Assembly: GCA_947039005.1 (NCBI GenBank)
Contig: CAMQXY010000031.1
Span: 1 to 32,159, forward strand
Direction of reading: 5' to 3'
Length of the DNA: 32,159 bases
From: an uncultured Photobacterium sp.
GTDB taxonomy: Bacteria > Pseudomonadota > Gammaproteobacteria > Enterobacterales > Vibrionaceae
Numbering within the stretch: position 1 is the stretch's first letter; every line of letters starts with the position of its first letter. The notes under the pieces are model-generated. The model was given only the letters and a program-made list of their open reading frames with translations. It had not been told where the DNA came from and searched no databases. A program made the position numbers and the translations under genes. This document shows positions 17,093-26,223 of the stretch, in pieces.

Positions 17093-17707
17093 TTATTGGT
17101 GATGATCACGCAGGAAAGGAAAACTGACTTGATAACGCTGCTGACTAAACATTACCGTAATTAAAATCCCAAGAATAAGCGCTGCAATAATAAGACCGCG
17201 AATAATAGCCGTCATGGCGGACATTTTCTCAATAGCATGAGTGAGCAATTTGTCGTGCTCTAGAGTGATCCGTATAAATCCAATAATATGATCATTCATT
17301 AATACGGGCTCTGCAATTTGTTGGCGGCCAATGCTAGCCATTGCTAATGGTGTCGATAACCCGGTTAATTGCTCTAATGGCATCGCAGTCTTGGTTTTTG
17401 CTAATACCACCCCTTCAACGTTATAAATAGTAGCATCTAATATCAATGGCTCACTGGCTAAATTGCGCACTAATAACCGCAGTTTATGCTGATCTTTATT
17501 GACAATATCGGGTGCCGAATTTTGAGCTGCTTGACGAACAATAACTTGCGATAAGGTTTGGGTTTGTTCACTGAGCATGTGGTAATTTTTTTGGCTAAGT
17601 AATGCGCTATATTGAAGTATACCAATAAAAGTTAACAGGCATCCCAGCAATATAATCGCTTTATGAATACGTTGACGTTGCCATCGTTTAGCGTTCCATT
17701 GAATCAT
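17093..17707 (-). CDS. ytjB: YtjB/AhpA (SMP-family) membrane protein
   Basis: A 204-residue inner-membrane protein with two hydrophobic segments (about 16-38 and 165-188). A periplasmic domain of about 125 residues lies between them; LILDATIYNVEGVVLA resembles the sensor-like fold of this family. The E. coli homologue YtjB also lies divergent from serB, as here, which supports the call. The molecular function is not established to my knowledge. No strong ribosome site precedes the ATG. It is encoded opposite deoD, sharing the terminator between them. Confidence 0.8.
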   Translation of the reverse strand: MIQWNAKRWQRQRIHKAIILLGCLLTFIGILQYSALLSQKNYHMLSEQTQTLSQVIVRQAAQNSAPDIVNKDQHKLRLLVRNLASEPLILDATIYNVEGVVLAKTKTAMPLEQLTGLSTPLAMASIGRQQIAEPVLMNDHIIGFIRITLEHDKLLTHAIEKMSAMTAIIRGLIIAALILGILITVMFSQQRYQVSFPFLRDHHQ

Positions 17708-17971
17708 TCATCGATCTCAATTACTTTGATTAAGGTTATTCTACACTAAAAATATAACTCTTGATTATTTCTCCAATAGTGAAGTGTTAAAGTTTGCTAA
17801 CAAATAACTGACATCCTTAATGAATTGATAAAATTGCAGTTAACGTATTGATTTTATAATAATATTTTTATTTTTATTTGTTGGTGATATAACAATCAAT
17901 TTACAATTAGACTTGCTCTTCAAGAGTACAGTCGTTAGGTTTATAGTAATTAAATTGTTAAGGATAACGCA

Positions 17972-18937
17972 ATGGACGTTGCTAACGTACTTAAAATCAA
18001 TAAACACCCTACCTTGTGTAAACGCTTTCCTGAAATATTATCGGTCACCAATACCACGAAGCGTCAAGCTAATTGGCTGGTATATGGCAAGCGTATTACG
18101 GCAGATAAAATTGCCATAATTGATGATGTTGAAACCAGTGCTGTCGAGATTGTTGCCGCTTGGAAAGTGGGATCGTACGATGCTATTTTAATCGCCAATG
18201 AGCTAACACTAGAGCAACAACAGATCGTGGTTGATCTTCAATTAGATTTTGCTTACGTCAGTGATATTCCTGATCTATCAATGCCTGGTATTGTGGTGTT
18301 AGATATGGACTCGACCGCAATTGAGATTGAGTGTATTGATGAGATTGCCAAACTAACGGGCGTTGGAGAAGAAGTTGCGGCGGTTACTGAACGAGCGATG
18401 TTGGGTGAATTAGATTTTGAACAAAGTTTACGCCAGCGAGTAGCAGCTTTAGCTGGGGCAGATGAAGCGATTTTAACCCAAGTGCGTGATCAGTTGCCGT
18501 TGATGGCTGAATTACCGCAGTTAATTGCAACGTTGCATTATTATGGTTGGCAAGTTGCGATTGCATCGGGTGGGTTTACTTATTTTTCAGATCATTTGCA
18601 GCAGCAATTTAACTTGGTGTCAGCAACCTCAAATACCCTTGAAATTATCGAGGGTAAGCTAACGGGTAAGGTTATTGGTAAAGTGGTCGATGCCAAAGCA
18701 AAAGCGGAGATATTACTGGCATTAGCGGAAGAGTTTGATATTGAGCCGCATAATACCGTTGCTGTTGGTGATGGTGCCAACGATTTACTGATGATGGAAA
18801 TAGCAGGTTTAGGTATCGCATATCATGCTAAGCCAAAAGTTGAGCAACAGGCTGATGTTGCTATTCGTCATGCTGATTTAGGTGCTGTTATTTGTATCTT
18901 ATCGGCATCGTTAGCTGAACAACGTCTAGCATGGTAG
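17972..18937 (+). CDS. serB: Phosphoserine phosphatase
   Basis: Dephosphorylates O-phosphoserine in the last step of serine biosynthesis. A haloacid-dehalogenase-fold enzyme of 321 residues (E. coli 322). Motif I is LDMDSTAI with the nucleophile D111 and acid/base D113. Motif II is IASGGF (S199), motif III the lysine in VDAKAKAE (about K244), and motif IV VGDGANDL (D267, D271). The N-terminal 100 residues form the ACT-like regulatory region. AAGGA lies 7 bases before ATG 17972. The 264-base divergent spacer to ytjB is AT-rich and holds no gene. Confidence 0.96.
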   Translation: MDVANVLKINKHPTLCKRFPEILSVTNTTKRQANWLVYGKRITADKIAIIDDVETSAVEIVAAWKVGSYDAILIANELTLEQQQIVVDLQLDFAYVSDIPDLSMPGIVVLDMDSTAIEIECIDEIAKLTGVGEEVAAVTERAMLGELDFEQSLRQRVAALAGADEAILTQVRDQLPLMAELPQLIATLHYYGWQVAIASGGFTYFSDHLQQQFNLVSATSNTLEIIEGKLTGKVIGKVVDAKAKAEILLALAEEFDIEPHNTVAVGDGANDLLMMEIAGLGIAYHAKPKVEQQADVAIRHADLGAVICILSASLAEQRLAW

Positions 18938-18970
18938 CGTTTAGACGATTGTAATTATCGTCGCAGGGCT

Positions 18971-19003
18971 AATAATTCGCACCTCATAAAGGTGCGGATT
19001 ATT
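18971..19003. terminator. Bidirectional hairpin between serB and plzC
   Basis: AATAATTCGCACCT (18971-18984) pairs with AGGTGCGGATTATT (18990-19003): 14 bp with one wobble and a 5-base loop. It lies between convergent genes. Flanking T-runs are short, so strength is uncertain. Confidence 0.65.
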
Positions 19004-19005
19004 GA

Positions 19006-21360
19006 TTAAGAGGAATGAATCTCAAGCCGAATTAATACTTCATCAGTAATATCTAATATTTCTCCGCAGCCAATTAATGACGTAAATTCCATTTCTAGCG
19101 CCCGTGCTCGATGCAGTGTTAAGCGTGCTAATTTACTTAACTTCTCGCCAATAAGTACCGTGAGTGGGTTTAATAACGGTAGCGCGGTGATATGCAGGGC
19201 AAAGAAACTTCCTTGCTGACGTGCTTGCTGAATATAAGCTCGTTGGGTTGCAATATCATTAAAATCCCCCCGTAGTTTAGTTTCAATATTGCCAATATCA
19301 TCGCCGTGATACTTAACTGCGACATATAATTCATGAATAAAAGGTTGTTGTAAATTGTCACGTGGCCGCATTGGATTTGCGAGCATTTCTTTTACCCGTT
19401 GTTTAAAAATAATATCCAGATCTAAGCGATTATTGTCACTCAATTGGTGTAGCATCGTGGCGAGAGGTGATAATGGGAAATTAGATCCTACGGCTTTAAC
19501 TGTGATTTTATGATCAATCTTTTCAGCAAAATACGGCAAGCTGTGGAGCCGTGTCAGTAACATTTGATGCATGGCTAATAACATTGCCGGCGAGGGTTGT
19601 GGTTCTTTACATAATGCCAGTTTTTCAAGGTTGGATTCAATTAACGTGCGTAGTAATTGTCCACCTAATAAGCCATCATCATTTTCAATGGTGATCAGTT
19701 GAATGTTTTTACCATTAGGGCTGGTGCGAATAATTTTATAAGGCATTTTTTTTAAAATATTATTTTTAGTTGATCTCGCCAATTGAGTAAATTCAATGAG
19801 TACAGTGTCACCTTGTTTACATCGCAGTGGTTGCGCTAAATTAATATTAAGCCCTCGGCTTGAAAAATCGATTGAATAGCCATTAATAGTTCCAAGGTCT
19901 TGTTGTAATGTGATCGCGGTTTTATAACGAAATCGAGATTCACTGCGTAGTGGCTTCGGATCGAAATGAATGGCTTCCGCTTGGCTAATGGGATTACGAG
20001 GATGACGAAATGGGTTTAATGCTTGCGTCGATAAGGTCGATGTTGCACCGCAGAGATAGTCAGTTTGTACTTGTTGATGGGTTAAATCCTGCAATGTACC
20101 AATATGAGATAAGTCCTGACAACAGGGCATCATTTCAGGGGTGAGCTGTGACAAGGTTTGAATATCAGATTGTGTTAATGGATAAACCGTTAATCGCATG
20201 ACTCGCCAGCTATCGCGTTTAGCGCCTATTTGCCAAAATAAATGACGTTGCTGACGGGTCATTTCCGGTAGTGCCGCTGAATAAAAGTAGCGTTGACCTT
20301 GATGCTCATGAAAGAAGCTATAAATTAAGGTACTGGTTTGTGATACGCCACTGAGCCCAAGACTATTAATACGGGCTGCAGATAATAGATGATTAATGAC
20401 GGGCTGATTACGTTCATCGTGCCAATATTGCCATTGGTGTTGATTATGGTCAGTTAGCAGGCTGTATTTAAGGTTTGAGCCTGTAAAAAATAACGGCATC
20501 GTCACCGTATGTTTAAGGTAACAGTGTTCATAAGCTTGGGTACGGAGTTGGATTATTTTATCATCATGATTATTAAGACTTAATGACTGATTTTGGTCAT
20601 GTTTGATAATCTCTTGTAGGGCAATATTTTCAGTTAATGCTAATAATCGTAACCACTTTATGCTGTCGTTATCTTGAATATCATCAATGCCTAAAATACG
20701 ATAATGATGGTGTTGATTGAGGCGAGCATCTTGATATTGTTGTGCTAATTGCGGAAATGAAGCCGTGATGGTTTGACCTAATTGATAGTCAAACGCCGTA
20801 GGAACTTTACACTTGGCACCAGAAAGAGAAAGATCAACCGTGGTGGCTAAGACTTGTTGATTGTTCACCAATGTTAAGGTCATTGGGGTGGCTATTTTGA
20901 GCCTGTTTTCGTCGCGGCTAAGGTAATATCCAAACCGAATCAACTGTGCTTGAAACAAGCTATATTGAGTATCTGTTGCCGTGGTATTGTTTGGCTGCAT
21001 TTTGTGTTGTTGATGAAGAATACGGAAATTATTATGGGTATTGATCAATTCTTCATAGAGACCATAACAATATTGTCCGCCAAATACCGCATTACGGTGA
21101 TGATAAATATTGATAGCAACATCATCTAACCAATGCCGATGACCATTAAATGTATATTGTCGGCACTGACCTTTAACCCGTCCTCGTAAATCAATAATTT
21201 TATGGCAAGGGGTCATTAAGCGATTGATTTCCATTTTTATTTGTAGCCGTGTAGGTCCAGTTTCATGTTCAGTTAATAATTTGAACGTGACCTCAAAATC
21301 GGGCTGGTTATATATTGGCAATAATTGCTCAATCAGTGCTTTATAATCGTCGAGATGCAT
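19006..21360 (-). CDS. plzC: Large two-PilZ-domain cyclic-di-GMP binding protein (PlzC type)
   Basis: A 784-residue protein with two PilZ-type c-di-GMP binding signatures. The first has RDENR (149-153) and DLSLSG (176-181); the second has RSESR (472-476) and DFSSRG (498-503). Both fit RxxxR and DxSxxG, so both may bind c-di-GMP. The position between serB and radA is that of V. cholerae VC2344 (PlzC). No membrane segment or enzyme domain is evident; the long regions between and after the PilZ domains have no function I recognise. The frame is open to 21432, but MHLDDYKALIEQLLP looks like the family start. Neither start has a good ribosome site. Together with the GGDEF-EAL gene at 2075-4114 it gives the window two c-di-GMP components. 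Confidence 0.85.
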   Translation of the reverse strand: MHLDDYKALIEQLLPIYNQPDFEVTFKLLTEHETGPTRLQIKMEINRLMTPCHKIIDLRGRVKGQCRQYTFNGHRHWLDDVAINIYHHRNAVFGGQYCYGLYEELINTHNNFRILHQQHKMQPNNTTATDTQYSLFQAQLIRFGYYLSRDENRLKIATPMTLTLVNNQQVLATTVDLSLSGAKCKVPTAFDYQLGQTITASFPQLAQQYQDARLNQHHHYRILGIDDIQDNDSIKWLRLLALTENIALQEIIKHDQNQSLSLNNHDDKIIQLRTQAYEHCYLKHTVTMPLFFTGSNLKYSLLTDHNQHQWQYWHDERNQPVINHLLSAARINSLGLSGVSQTSTLIYSFFHEHQGQRYFYSAALPEMTRQQRHLFWQIGAKRDSWRVMRLTVYPLTQSDIQTLSQLTPEMMPCCQDLSHIGTLQDLTHQQVQTDYLCGATSTLSTQALNPFRHPRNPISQAEAIHFDPKPLRSESRFRYKTAITLQQDLGTINGYSIDFSSRGLNINLAQPLRCKQGDTVLIEFTQLARSTKNNILKKMPYKIIRTSPNGKNIQLITIENDDGLLGGQLLRTLIESNLEKLALCKEPQPSPAMLLAMHQMLLTRLHSLPYFAEKIDHKITVKAVGSNFPLSPLATMLHQLSDNNRLDLDIIFKQRVKEMLANPMRPRDNLQQPFIHELYVAVKYHGDDIGNIETKLRGDFNDIATQRAYIQQARQQGSFFALHITALPLLNPLTVLIGEKLSKLARLTLHRARALEMEFTSLIGCGEILDITDEVLIRLEIHSS

Positions 21361-21509
21361 GATTTGGTCTATTGATGAATGGCTAGTTGTATCATCGGCT
21401 ATGAAGATAAAAAGTTTAGCCTTAACTAACATATATTTGTCGTTATTCGATAGTTTATTGACGCTAATGTTATTATCAATTGTGAATCATAAATGATGTA
21501 GGATGTAGA

Positions 21510-22904
21510 ATGGCAAAAGCAGCAAAAAGAGCATATGTATGTAGTGATTGCGGAATGGATTTTGCGCGCTGGCAAGGTCAATGTTCTGGATGTAAATCAT
21601 GGAATACGATCACTGAATTTACGATTCCTAATACTAAAAGTGGGGTAGTAACTTCCTCTGCTCGTTCAAGTTTGTCAGGCTATGCAGGTATTGCTGGCGG
21701 TGGCTCTAAAAAATTACATGAAGTTGAAGCGGTTGATGCCCAAAAAATGCTAACCGGTATCGGCGAGCTTGATCGGGTATTGTGTGGTGGATTAACCACC
21801 GGCTCGGTGAATATTATTTCAGGCGATCCCGGTGCAGGTAAAACCACCTTACTGTCAGATTTAGTAGCGCGGATGTCGCAGCTAATGCCATCGTTATACT
21901 GTACAGCGGAAGAATCGTTATCACAGTTTAAAAACCGTGTTAATCGACTTAAATTAGACTGCAATGAAGATAATTTGTATTTAATGGCTGAAACCAGTGT
22001 TGAAGCTATCATTGCTGAATTAGACGCGAAACAGATTAAATTTGCGGTTATTGACTCGATTCAAGCGGTATCAACAGAATTAGCCAATGGTAGCCCAGGT
22101 TCGCCATCACAAGTAAAAACGGCGGCGCAATCACTGACGCAATATTGTAAACAAAACAACGTCACCATGTTTTTGATTGCCCACGTTAACAAAAATAATG
22201 AAATTGCGGGCCCACAAACCTTGGTACATATTGTCGATGCTTTACTGCATATCGATACCAATGATGGTCAAGTACGTACATTGCGTGCCAATAAAAACCG
22301 ATTTGGTGATGTTGATACGGTGGGTATTTTCCGCATGACAGAGCGCGGTATGCTCAGTGTTGATAACCCAAGTGAAATTTTCTTATCGGGATCAACTACG
22401 GAATCTTCTGGCTCAGCAATTACCTGTATTCGTAAAGGTAATCGTAATCTTTTACTTGAAATTCAATGTTTAACCACAGAAACCGAAGGTGAATTCCCAC
22501 AGCGGGTCTGTGTGGGATTAAACATGAATCGGATTAAAATGCTAACCGGTATTTTACGTAAACATGCTAAGACCAAAATATTCCATGATACGTTTTTCAA
22601 TATTGTCGGCGGCTTAAAAATTGATGAATCGGAAACGTGTATCGATTTAGCATTGGTGGCAGCCTTATTAAGTAGCTTAAATGAATTTGTGGTGCCACGT
22701 ACCACCTGCATCATGGGAGAGTTAAGTCTAAATGGCGATGTACGTCCGATTGATAGCGGTGTACCGCGAGTAAAAGAAGCGGCACAGCATGGCTTTACCG
22801 AAATTTTTATCCCGTTCCGTAACTACCATAAATCAATGGAAGGATTAGGGGCCAAAATTGTGGCAGTCAAAACAATTCACGAGTTAATTGAGCTTATTAA
22901 CTAA
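21510..22904 (+). CDS. radA: DNA repair and recombination protein RadA (Sms)
   Basis: RadA processes recombination intermediates and promotes branch migration with RecA. The 464 residues match E. coli RadA (460). Domain order: a four-cysteine zinc finger (C11, C14, C25, C28), a RecA-like ATPase with Walker A GDPGAGKTT (105-113), the RadA-specific KNRFG motif (262-266), and a C-terminal Lon-protease-like domain. GATGTAGG precedes the ATG. It is divergent from plzC and convergent with the M23 peptidase gene. In E. coli nadR follows radA; here it does not. Confidence 0.97.
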   Translation: MAKAAKRAYVCSDCGMDFARWQGQCSGCKSWNTITEFTIPNTKSGVVTSSARSSLSGYAGIAGGGSKKLHEVEAVDAQKMLTGIGELDRVLCGGLTTGSVNIISGDPGAGKTTLLSDLVARMSQLMPSLYCTAEESLSQFKNRVNRLKLDCNEDNLYLMAETSVEAIIAELDAKQIKFAVIDSIQAVSTELANGSPGSPSQVKTAAQSLTQYCKQNNVTMFLIAHVNKNNEIAGPQTLVHIVDALLHIDTNDGQVRTLRANKNRFGDVDTVGIFRMTERGMLSVDNPSEIFLSGSTTESSGSAITCIRKGNRNLLLEIQCLTTETEGEFPQRVCVGLNMNRIKMLTGILRKHAKTKIFHDTFFNIVGGLKIDESETCIDLALVAALLSSLNEFVVPRTTCIMGELSLNGDVRPIDSGVPRVKEAAQHGFTEIFIPFRNYHKSMEGLGAKIVAVKTIHELIELIN

Positions 22905-22948
22905 TCCGATTGAGCTAATTACGACTATCGACAAAAACTGCTCCAAAC

Positions 22949-22984
22949 AAAAAGGCCAGTCACAGTAATGTGATTGGCCTTTTT
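22949..22984. terminator. Bidirectional terminator between radA and the M23 gene
   Basis: AAAAAGGCCAGTCACA (22949-22964) pairs over 16 bp, with one wobble, with TGTGATTGGCCTTTTT (22969-22984). The loop is GTAA. A- and T-tracts flank it, between convergent genes. Confidence 0.92.
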
Positions 22985-23013
22985 TATGTCTATTTTTGTT
23001 AAATAAAGATTGT

Positions 23014-23997
23014 TTAATCTTCAGCTTGTTTTTTTGATACTTGAGTATGCTGTGCTGTGGTTATATCAAGATCGTGGTTTTCATCAGCGGTTAACTGTAC
23101 TTGCATCGCAACCATACCGTTAATGGTATTTAACAACGATGCCCATTGCACATTCTTTTCTTGTTTAAACAAAGCATCGAAATTTTCAATGTTCCATTTA
23201 ACGAATGGACGTGGGTTCAATGGCTTACCTAAAAAGCGAATTTCGTAATGTAAATGAGGGCCGGTTGATAATCCTGAATTTCCTGTCCAGCCAATCAGTT
23301 GCCCTTTTGTCACAAACTCACCTTGTTTGACTTTAAATTTATTCATATGTGAATAAGTCGAAGTAAAGCCCATGGTATGGTTGAGGGTTAATTGGTTGCC
23401 ATAACCATAATTGCTGCTGCGGGCACGTTCAATAACAGCATCCGCTGGCGCATAAATCGGGGTGCCAATTTTAGCTGCAAAATCAAGGCCATCATGGCGT
23501 TTACGCTGCTTAGTGATCGGATGAACGCGAGTGCCAAAGCCGGAGGTTAATTGTACATCGGGAGTTGGAGCGCCATTAGGTATTAATTGAAATAAGGTGG
23601 CTCTGACCGCAGAGTTAATTGCTGCGGTATCGACACGTTGTTCAATGGTTTGATTGTCAGCTGGTGGCTCAATACCGAGCACAGTTTCCATATCATCAAT
23701 ACGCTGATTTAATGCTAGTAATGACTTTTTCTTATCTGCTAGTGCTTGGTTGAGATCCTGATTCATTGCCGTTTCTTCAGACAGTGAGGCACTTAATGCT
23801 AATGCTTGCGCACTGAGTTTTTGGGCTTTGATCTGAGAAATTTTGGCGTTTTGATAAAGGTGAAACATTGAATAGACGCCATAGCTAAATATGCCGCACA
23901 CAGCAATGATGATGACAGCACGATAATAGCGCTGTAATACGTGCAGGGATTTATTGGCTAACGATGACTCTGATGATGGTGGTTCTAAATGAGACAT
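23014..23997 (-). CDS. M23-family metallopeptidase, membrane-anchored (cell-wall hydrolase or activator)
   Basis: A 327-residue protein with a short cytoplasmic N-terminus, one membrane segment (about 27-45), a coiled-coil stretch (about 48-105) and a periplasmic LytM/M23 domain (about 145-265). Zinc ligands H168 and D172 (RHDGLDF) and H250 (HLHYE) are present, with H217 and H248 as likely catalytic helpers, so it should be an active peptidoglycan endopeptidase. The ending is acidic and glutamine-rich. Members with this layout act in cell shape or separation; the exact role here is not known. It occupies the radA-ettA interval, where E. coli has nadR. No strong ribosome site is visible. Confidence 0.88.
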   Translation of the reverse strand: MSHLEPPSSESSLANKSLHVLQRYYRAVIIIAVCGIFSYGVYSMFHLYQNAKISQIKAQKLSAQALALSASLSEETAMNQDLNQALADKKKSLLALNQRIDDMETVLGIEPPADNQTIEQRVDTAAINSAVRATLFQLIPNGAPTPDVQLTSGFGTRVHPITKQRKRHDGLDFAAKIGTPIYAPADAVIERARSSNYGYGNQLTLNHTMGFTSTYSHMNKFKVKQGEFVTKGQLIGWTGNSGLSTGPHLHYEIRFLGKPLNPRPFVKWNIENFDALFKQEKNVQWASLLNTINGMVAMQVQLTADENHDLDITTAQHTQVSKKQAED

Positions 23998-24217
23998 AAT
24001 TTATAGTTATTATTGATAAGTAATAGTTGTTAGCTGATCAATACACTTGTGAGTGCTTAATATCGTCTCAACCAACGATAAGTAATAAACTACTCAGTCT
24101 ATGTGTTGGTTTCCATTATTGCTAGTTATCACGTCAAATAAATGAGGCGATATAAAATATCATTGATATGGGATATGGGAAAGTGATTGATTTAAATGAC
24201 TATTTTATTCGATAAAA

Positions 24218-24241
24218 AAAGGGCTGTTTAAAAAGCCCTTT
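24218..24241 (-). terminator. Rho-independent terminator of ettA
   Basis: AAAGGGCT (24218-24225) pairs with AGCCCTTT (24234-24241). Read on the minus strand, the stem is followed by a T-run. It lies 22 bases beyond the ettA stop. The rest of the 265-base spacer to the M23 gene shows only AT-rich sequence. Confidence 0.85.
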
Positions 24242-24262
24242 GATCACAATGTATTAAATGAA

Positions 24263-25930
24263 TTATTTCGCAATACGCTTGTACTTGATACGGTGAGGAT
24301 CAGCAGCATCAGCGCCGAGGGTTTTCTTTAACCAATCAGTGTATTCAGTAAAGTTACCTTCAAAGAAACTCACTTTACCTTCATCACGGTAGTCGAGAAT
24401 ATGGGTAGCAACACGGTCAAGGAACCAACGGTCGTGTGAGATAACCATCGCACAACCAGGGAACTCCAGTAAGGCTTCTTCTAGCGCACGTAATGTTTCA
24501 ACGTCAAGGTCGTTGGTAGGTTCATCGAGTAGTAATACGTTACCACCTGATTTTAGCAGTTTCGCTAAGTGAACACGGTTACGCTCACCACCTGATAAAT
24601 CACCAATGCGTTTTTGATGATCACTGCCTTTAAAGTTAAAGCGTGATACATACGCACGAGCAGGGATCTCAAAGTTGTTGATCTTGAGAATATCCGCGCC
24701 TTCAGAGATTTCTTGGTAAACAGTGTTATTGTCATTCATGCTATCGCGGAACTGATCCACTGATGCCAATTTTACTGTTTCACCGAGTTCGATGGTGCCA
24801 GAATCTGGTTGTTCATCGCCACTTAACATCTTAAATAACGTTGATTTACCTGCACCGTTAGCACCGATAATGCCAACAATAGCGCCTTTTGGCATACTGA
24901 ATGATAAATCATCAATCAGTACGCGATCGCCAAACGATTTAGTGAGGTTTTTGACGTCAATCACTTTGTCGCCTAAACGCTCACCTGGTGGGATGAACAG
25001 TTCGTTGGTTTCATTACGTTTTTGGTGATCAGCGGTGTTAAGTTCTTCAAAGCGCGCCATACGAGCTTTTGATTTCGCTTGACGACCTTTAGGGTTTTGA
25101 CGCACCCATTCAAGTTCTTTCTCAATCGTTTTTTGCAAAGCACGTTCTTGAGATGATTCTTGTTTTAGACGTGCGTCTTTTTGCTCAAGCCATGAGGTAT
25201 AGTTACCTTGCCATGGAATACCTTCACCACGGTCAAGTTCTAAAATCCAGCCCGCCGCATTATCAAGGAAGTAACGGTCGTGGGTAATAGCCACAACAGT
25301 ACCACTGTAATCAACCAAGAAGTGCTCAAGCCATGCCACTGATTCTGCATCTAAGTGGTTAGTTGGTTCATCAAGCAACAGCATGTCAGGTTTATCAAGC
25401 AATAAGCGACAGATAGCGACACGACGACGTTCACCACCGGATAAGTTCTTGATGGTAGCATCCCAATCAGGCAAGCGTAGGGCATCTGCTGCGCGCTCAA
25501 GTTGCATCCCTAAGTTGTGACCATCTTTGGTTTCAATTAATGATTCCAAATCACCTTGCTCTTTTGCTAGAGCATCAAAATCGGCATCGGGTTCTGCATA
25601 TGCTGCATACACTTGATCAAGACGAATAAGTGCATCTTTAACATCCGAAACAGATTCTTCAACAATTTCGCGAACTGTTTTTGTTTCATCCAATACTGGC
25701 TCTTGAGGCAGGTAACCCACTTTTAGACCCGCTTGAGGACGTGCTTCACCTTCAATATCAGTATCAATACCCGCCATTATGCGCAGTAAGGTTGATTTAC
25801 CTGAACCGTTAAGACCCAGCACACCAATTTTGGCACCTGGAAAGAAACTCAATGAAATATCTTTTAAGATTTGACGCTTAGGTGGGACGATTTTGCCCAC
25901 TCGCGACATGGTATAGACGTAATCAGCCAT
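24263..25930 (-). CDS. ettA: Energy-dependent translational throttle protein EttA (ABC-F ATPase)
   Basis: EttA is a ribosome-bound ABC-F protein that gates entry into elongation according to the ATP/ADP state. The 555 residues equal the E. coli length. Two ABC domains are seen: Walker A GLNGSGKST and GANGAGKST, signatures LSGGERRRVA and LSGGERNRVH, Walker B LLLDEPTNHLD and LLLDEPTNDLD. The arm and the linker (WVRQNPKGRQAKSKARMARF) that contact tRNA and L1 are intact. The C-terminus RIKYKRIAK is identical to E. coli. It is divergent from slt as in E. coli. Confidence 0.97.
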   Translation of the reverse strand: MADYVYTMSRVGKIVPPKRQILKDISLSFFPGAKIGVLGLNGSGKSTLLRIMAGIDTDIEGEARPQAGLKVGYLPQEPVLDETKTVREIVEESVSDVKDALIRLDQVYAAYAEPDADFDALAKEQGDLESLIETKDGHNLGMQLERAADALRLPDWDATIKNLSGGERRRVAICRLLLDKPDMLLLDEPTNHLDAESVAWLEHFLVDYSGTVVAITHDRYFLDNAAGWILELDRGEGIPWQGNYTSWLEQKDARLKQESSQERALQKTIEKELEWVRQNPKGRQAKSKARMARFEELNTADHQKRNETNELFIPPGERLGDKVIDVKNLTKSFGDRVLIDDLSFSMPKGAIVGIIGANGAGKSTLFKMLSGDEQPDSGTIELGETVKLASVDQFRDSMNDNNTVYQEISEGADILKINNFEIPARAYVSRFNFKGSDHQKRIGDLSGGERNRVHLAKLLKSGGNVLLLDEPTNDLDVETLRALEEALLEFPGCAMVISHDRWFLDRVATHILDYRDEGKVSFFEGNFTEYTDWLKKTLGADAADPHRIKYKRIAK

Positions 25931-26056
25931 ATCCGTGTGTGATCTCTACTTCTAAAATGAAGTTTATATAGTACCTGTAATCTTTAAAAATTCACTCGAA
26001 TTGTTGTTTCTTACTCGGTTTAGTAAGGTGTTTTCGCGATAAAAGAGATTGTTTAT

Positions 26057-26162
26057 TGTAATGGTTACTATCACAATCATACCTCATAGTAATTACATGT
26101 CTGCCAATGTATGTTAACGCCTATGTTAAGGGATTGTTTCGTATTGGTTGGGCGTTTTTTTT
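26057..26162 (+). promoter_or_regulatory. Two hairpins before slt, the second terminator-like
   Basis: TGTAA-tgg-TTACTAT (26057-26071) pairs with ATAGTAA-TTACA (26086-26097). AACGCCTA (26116-26123) then pairs with TGGGCGTT (26149-26156), which runs into T8 (26155-26162). No plus-strand gene precedes it: the neighbour ettA points left. It is therefore either an attenuator in a long slt leader or the end of a small RNA. The stem loop is large (25 bases), which lowers confidence. A further stem, ATCCTT / AAGGAT with loop GAGC (26166-26181), follows. Confidence 0.4.
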
Positions 26163-26223
26163 GCTATCCTTGAGCAAGGATTGCAGATAAGTTTTAGTGT
26201 TTTTTTAAGATATGGAGTCAATC

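Noticed and set aside
17913..18119. Plus-strand 68-codon frame before and over serB
   Set aside because: It is out of frame with serB, and serB has a clear AAGGA and a family-matching start at 17972.
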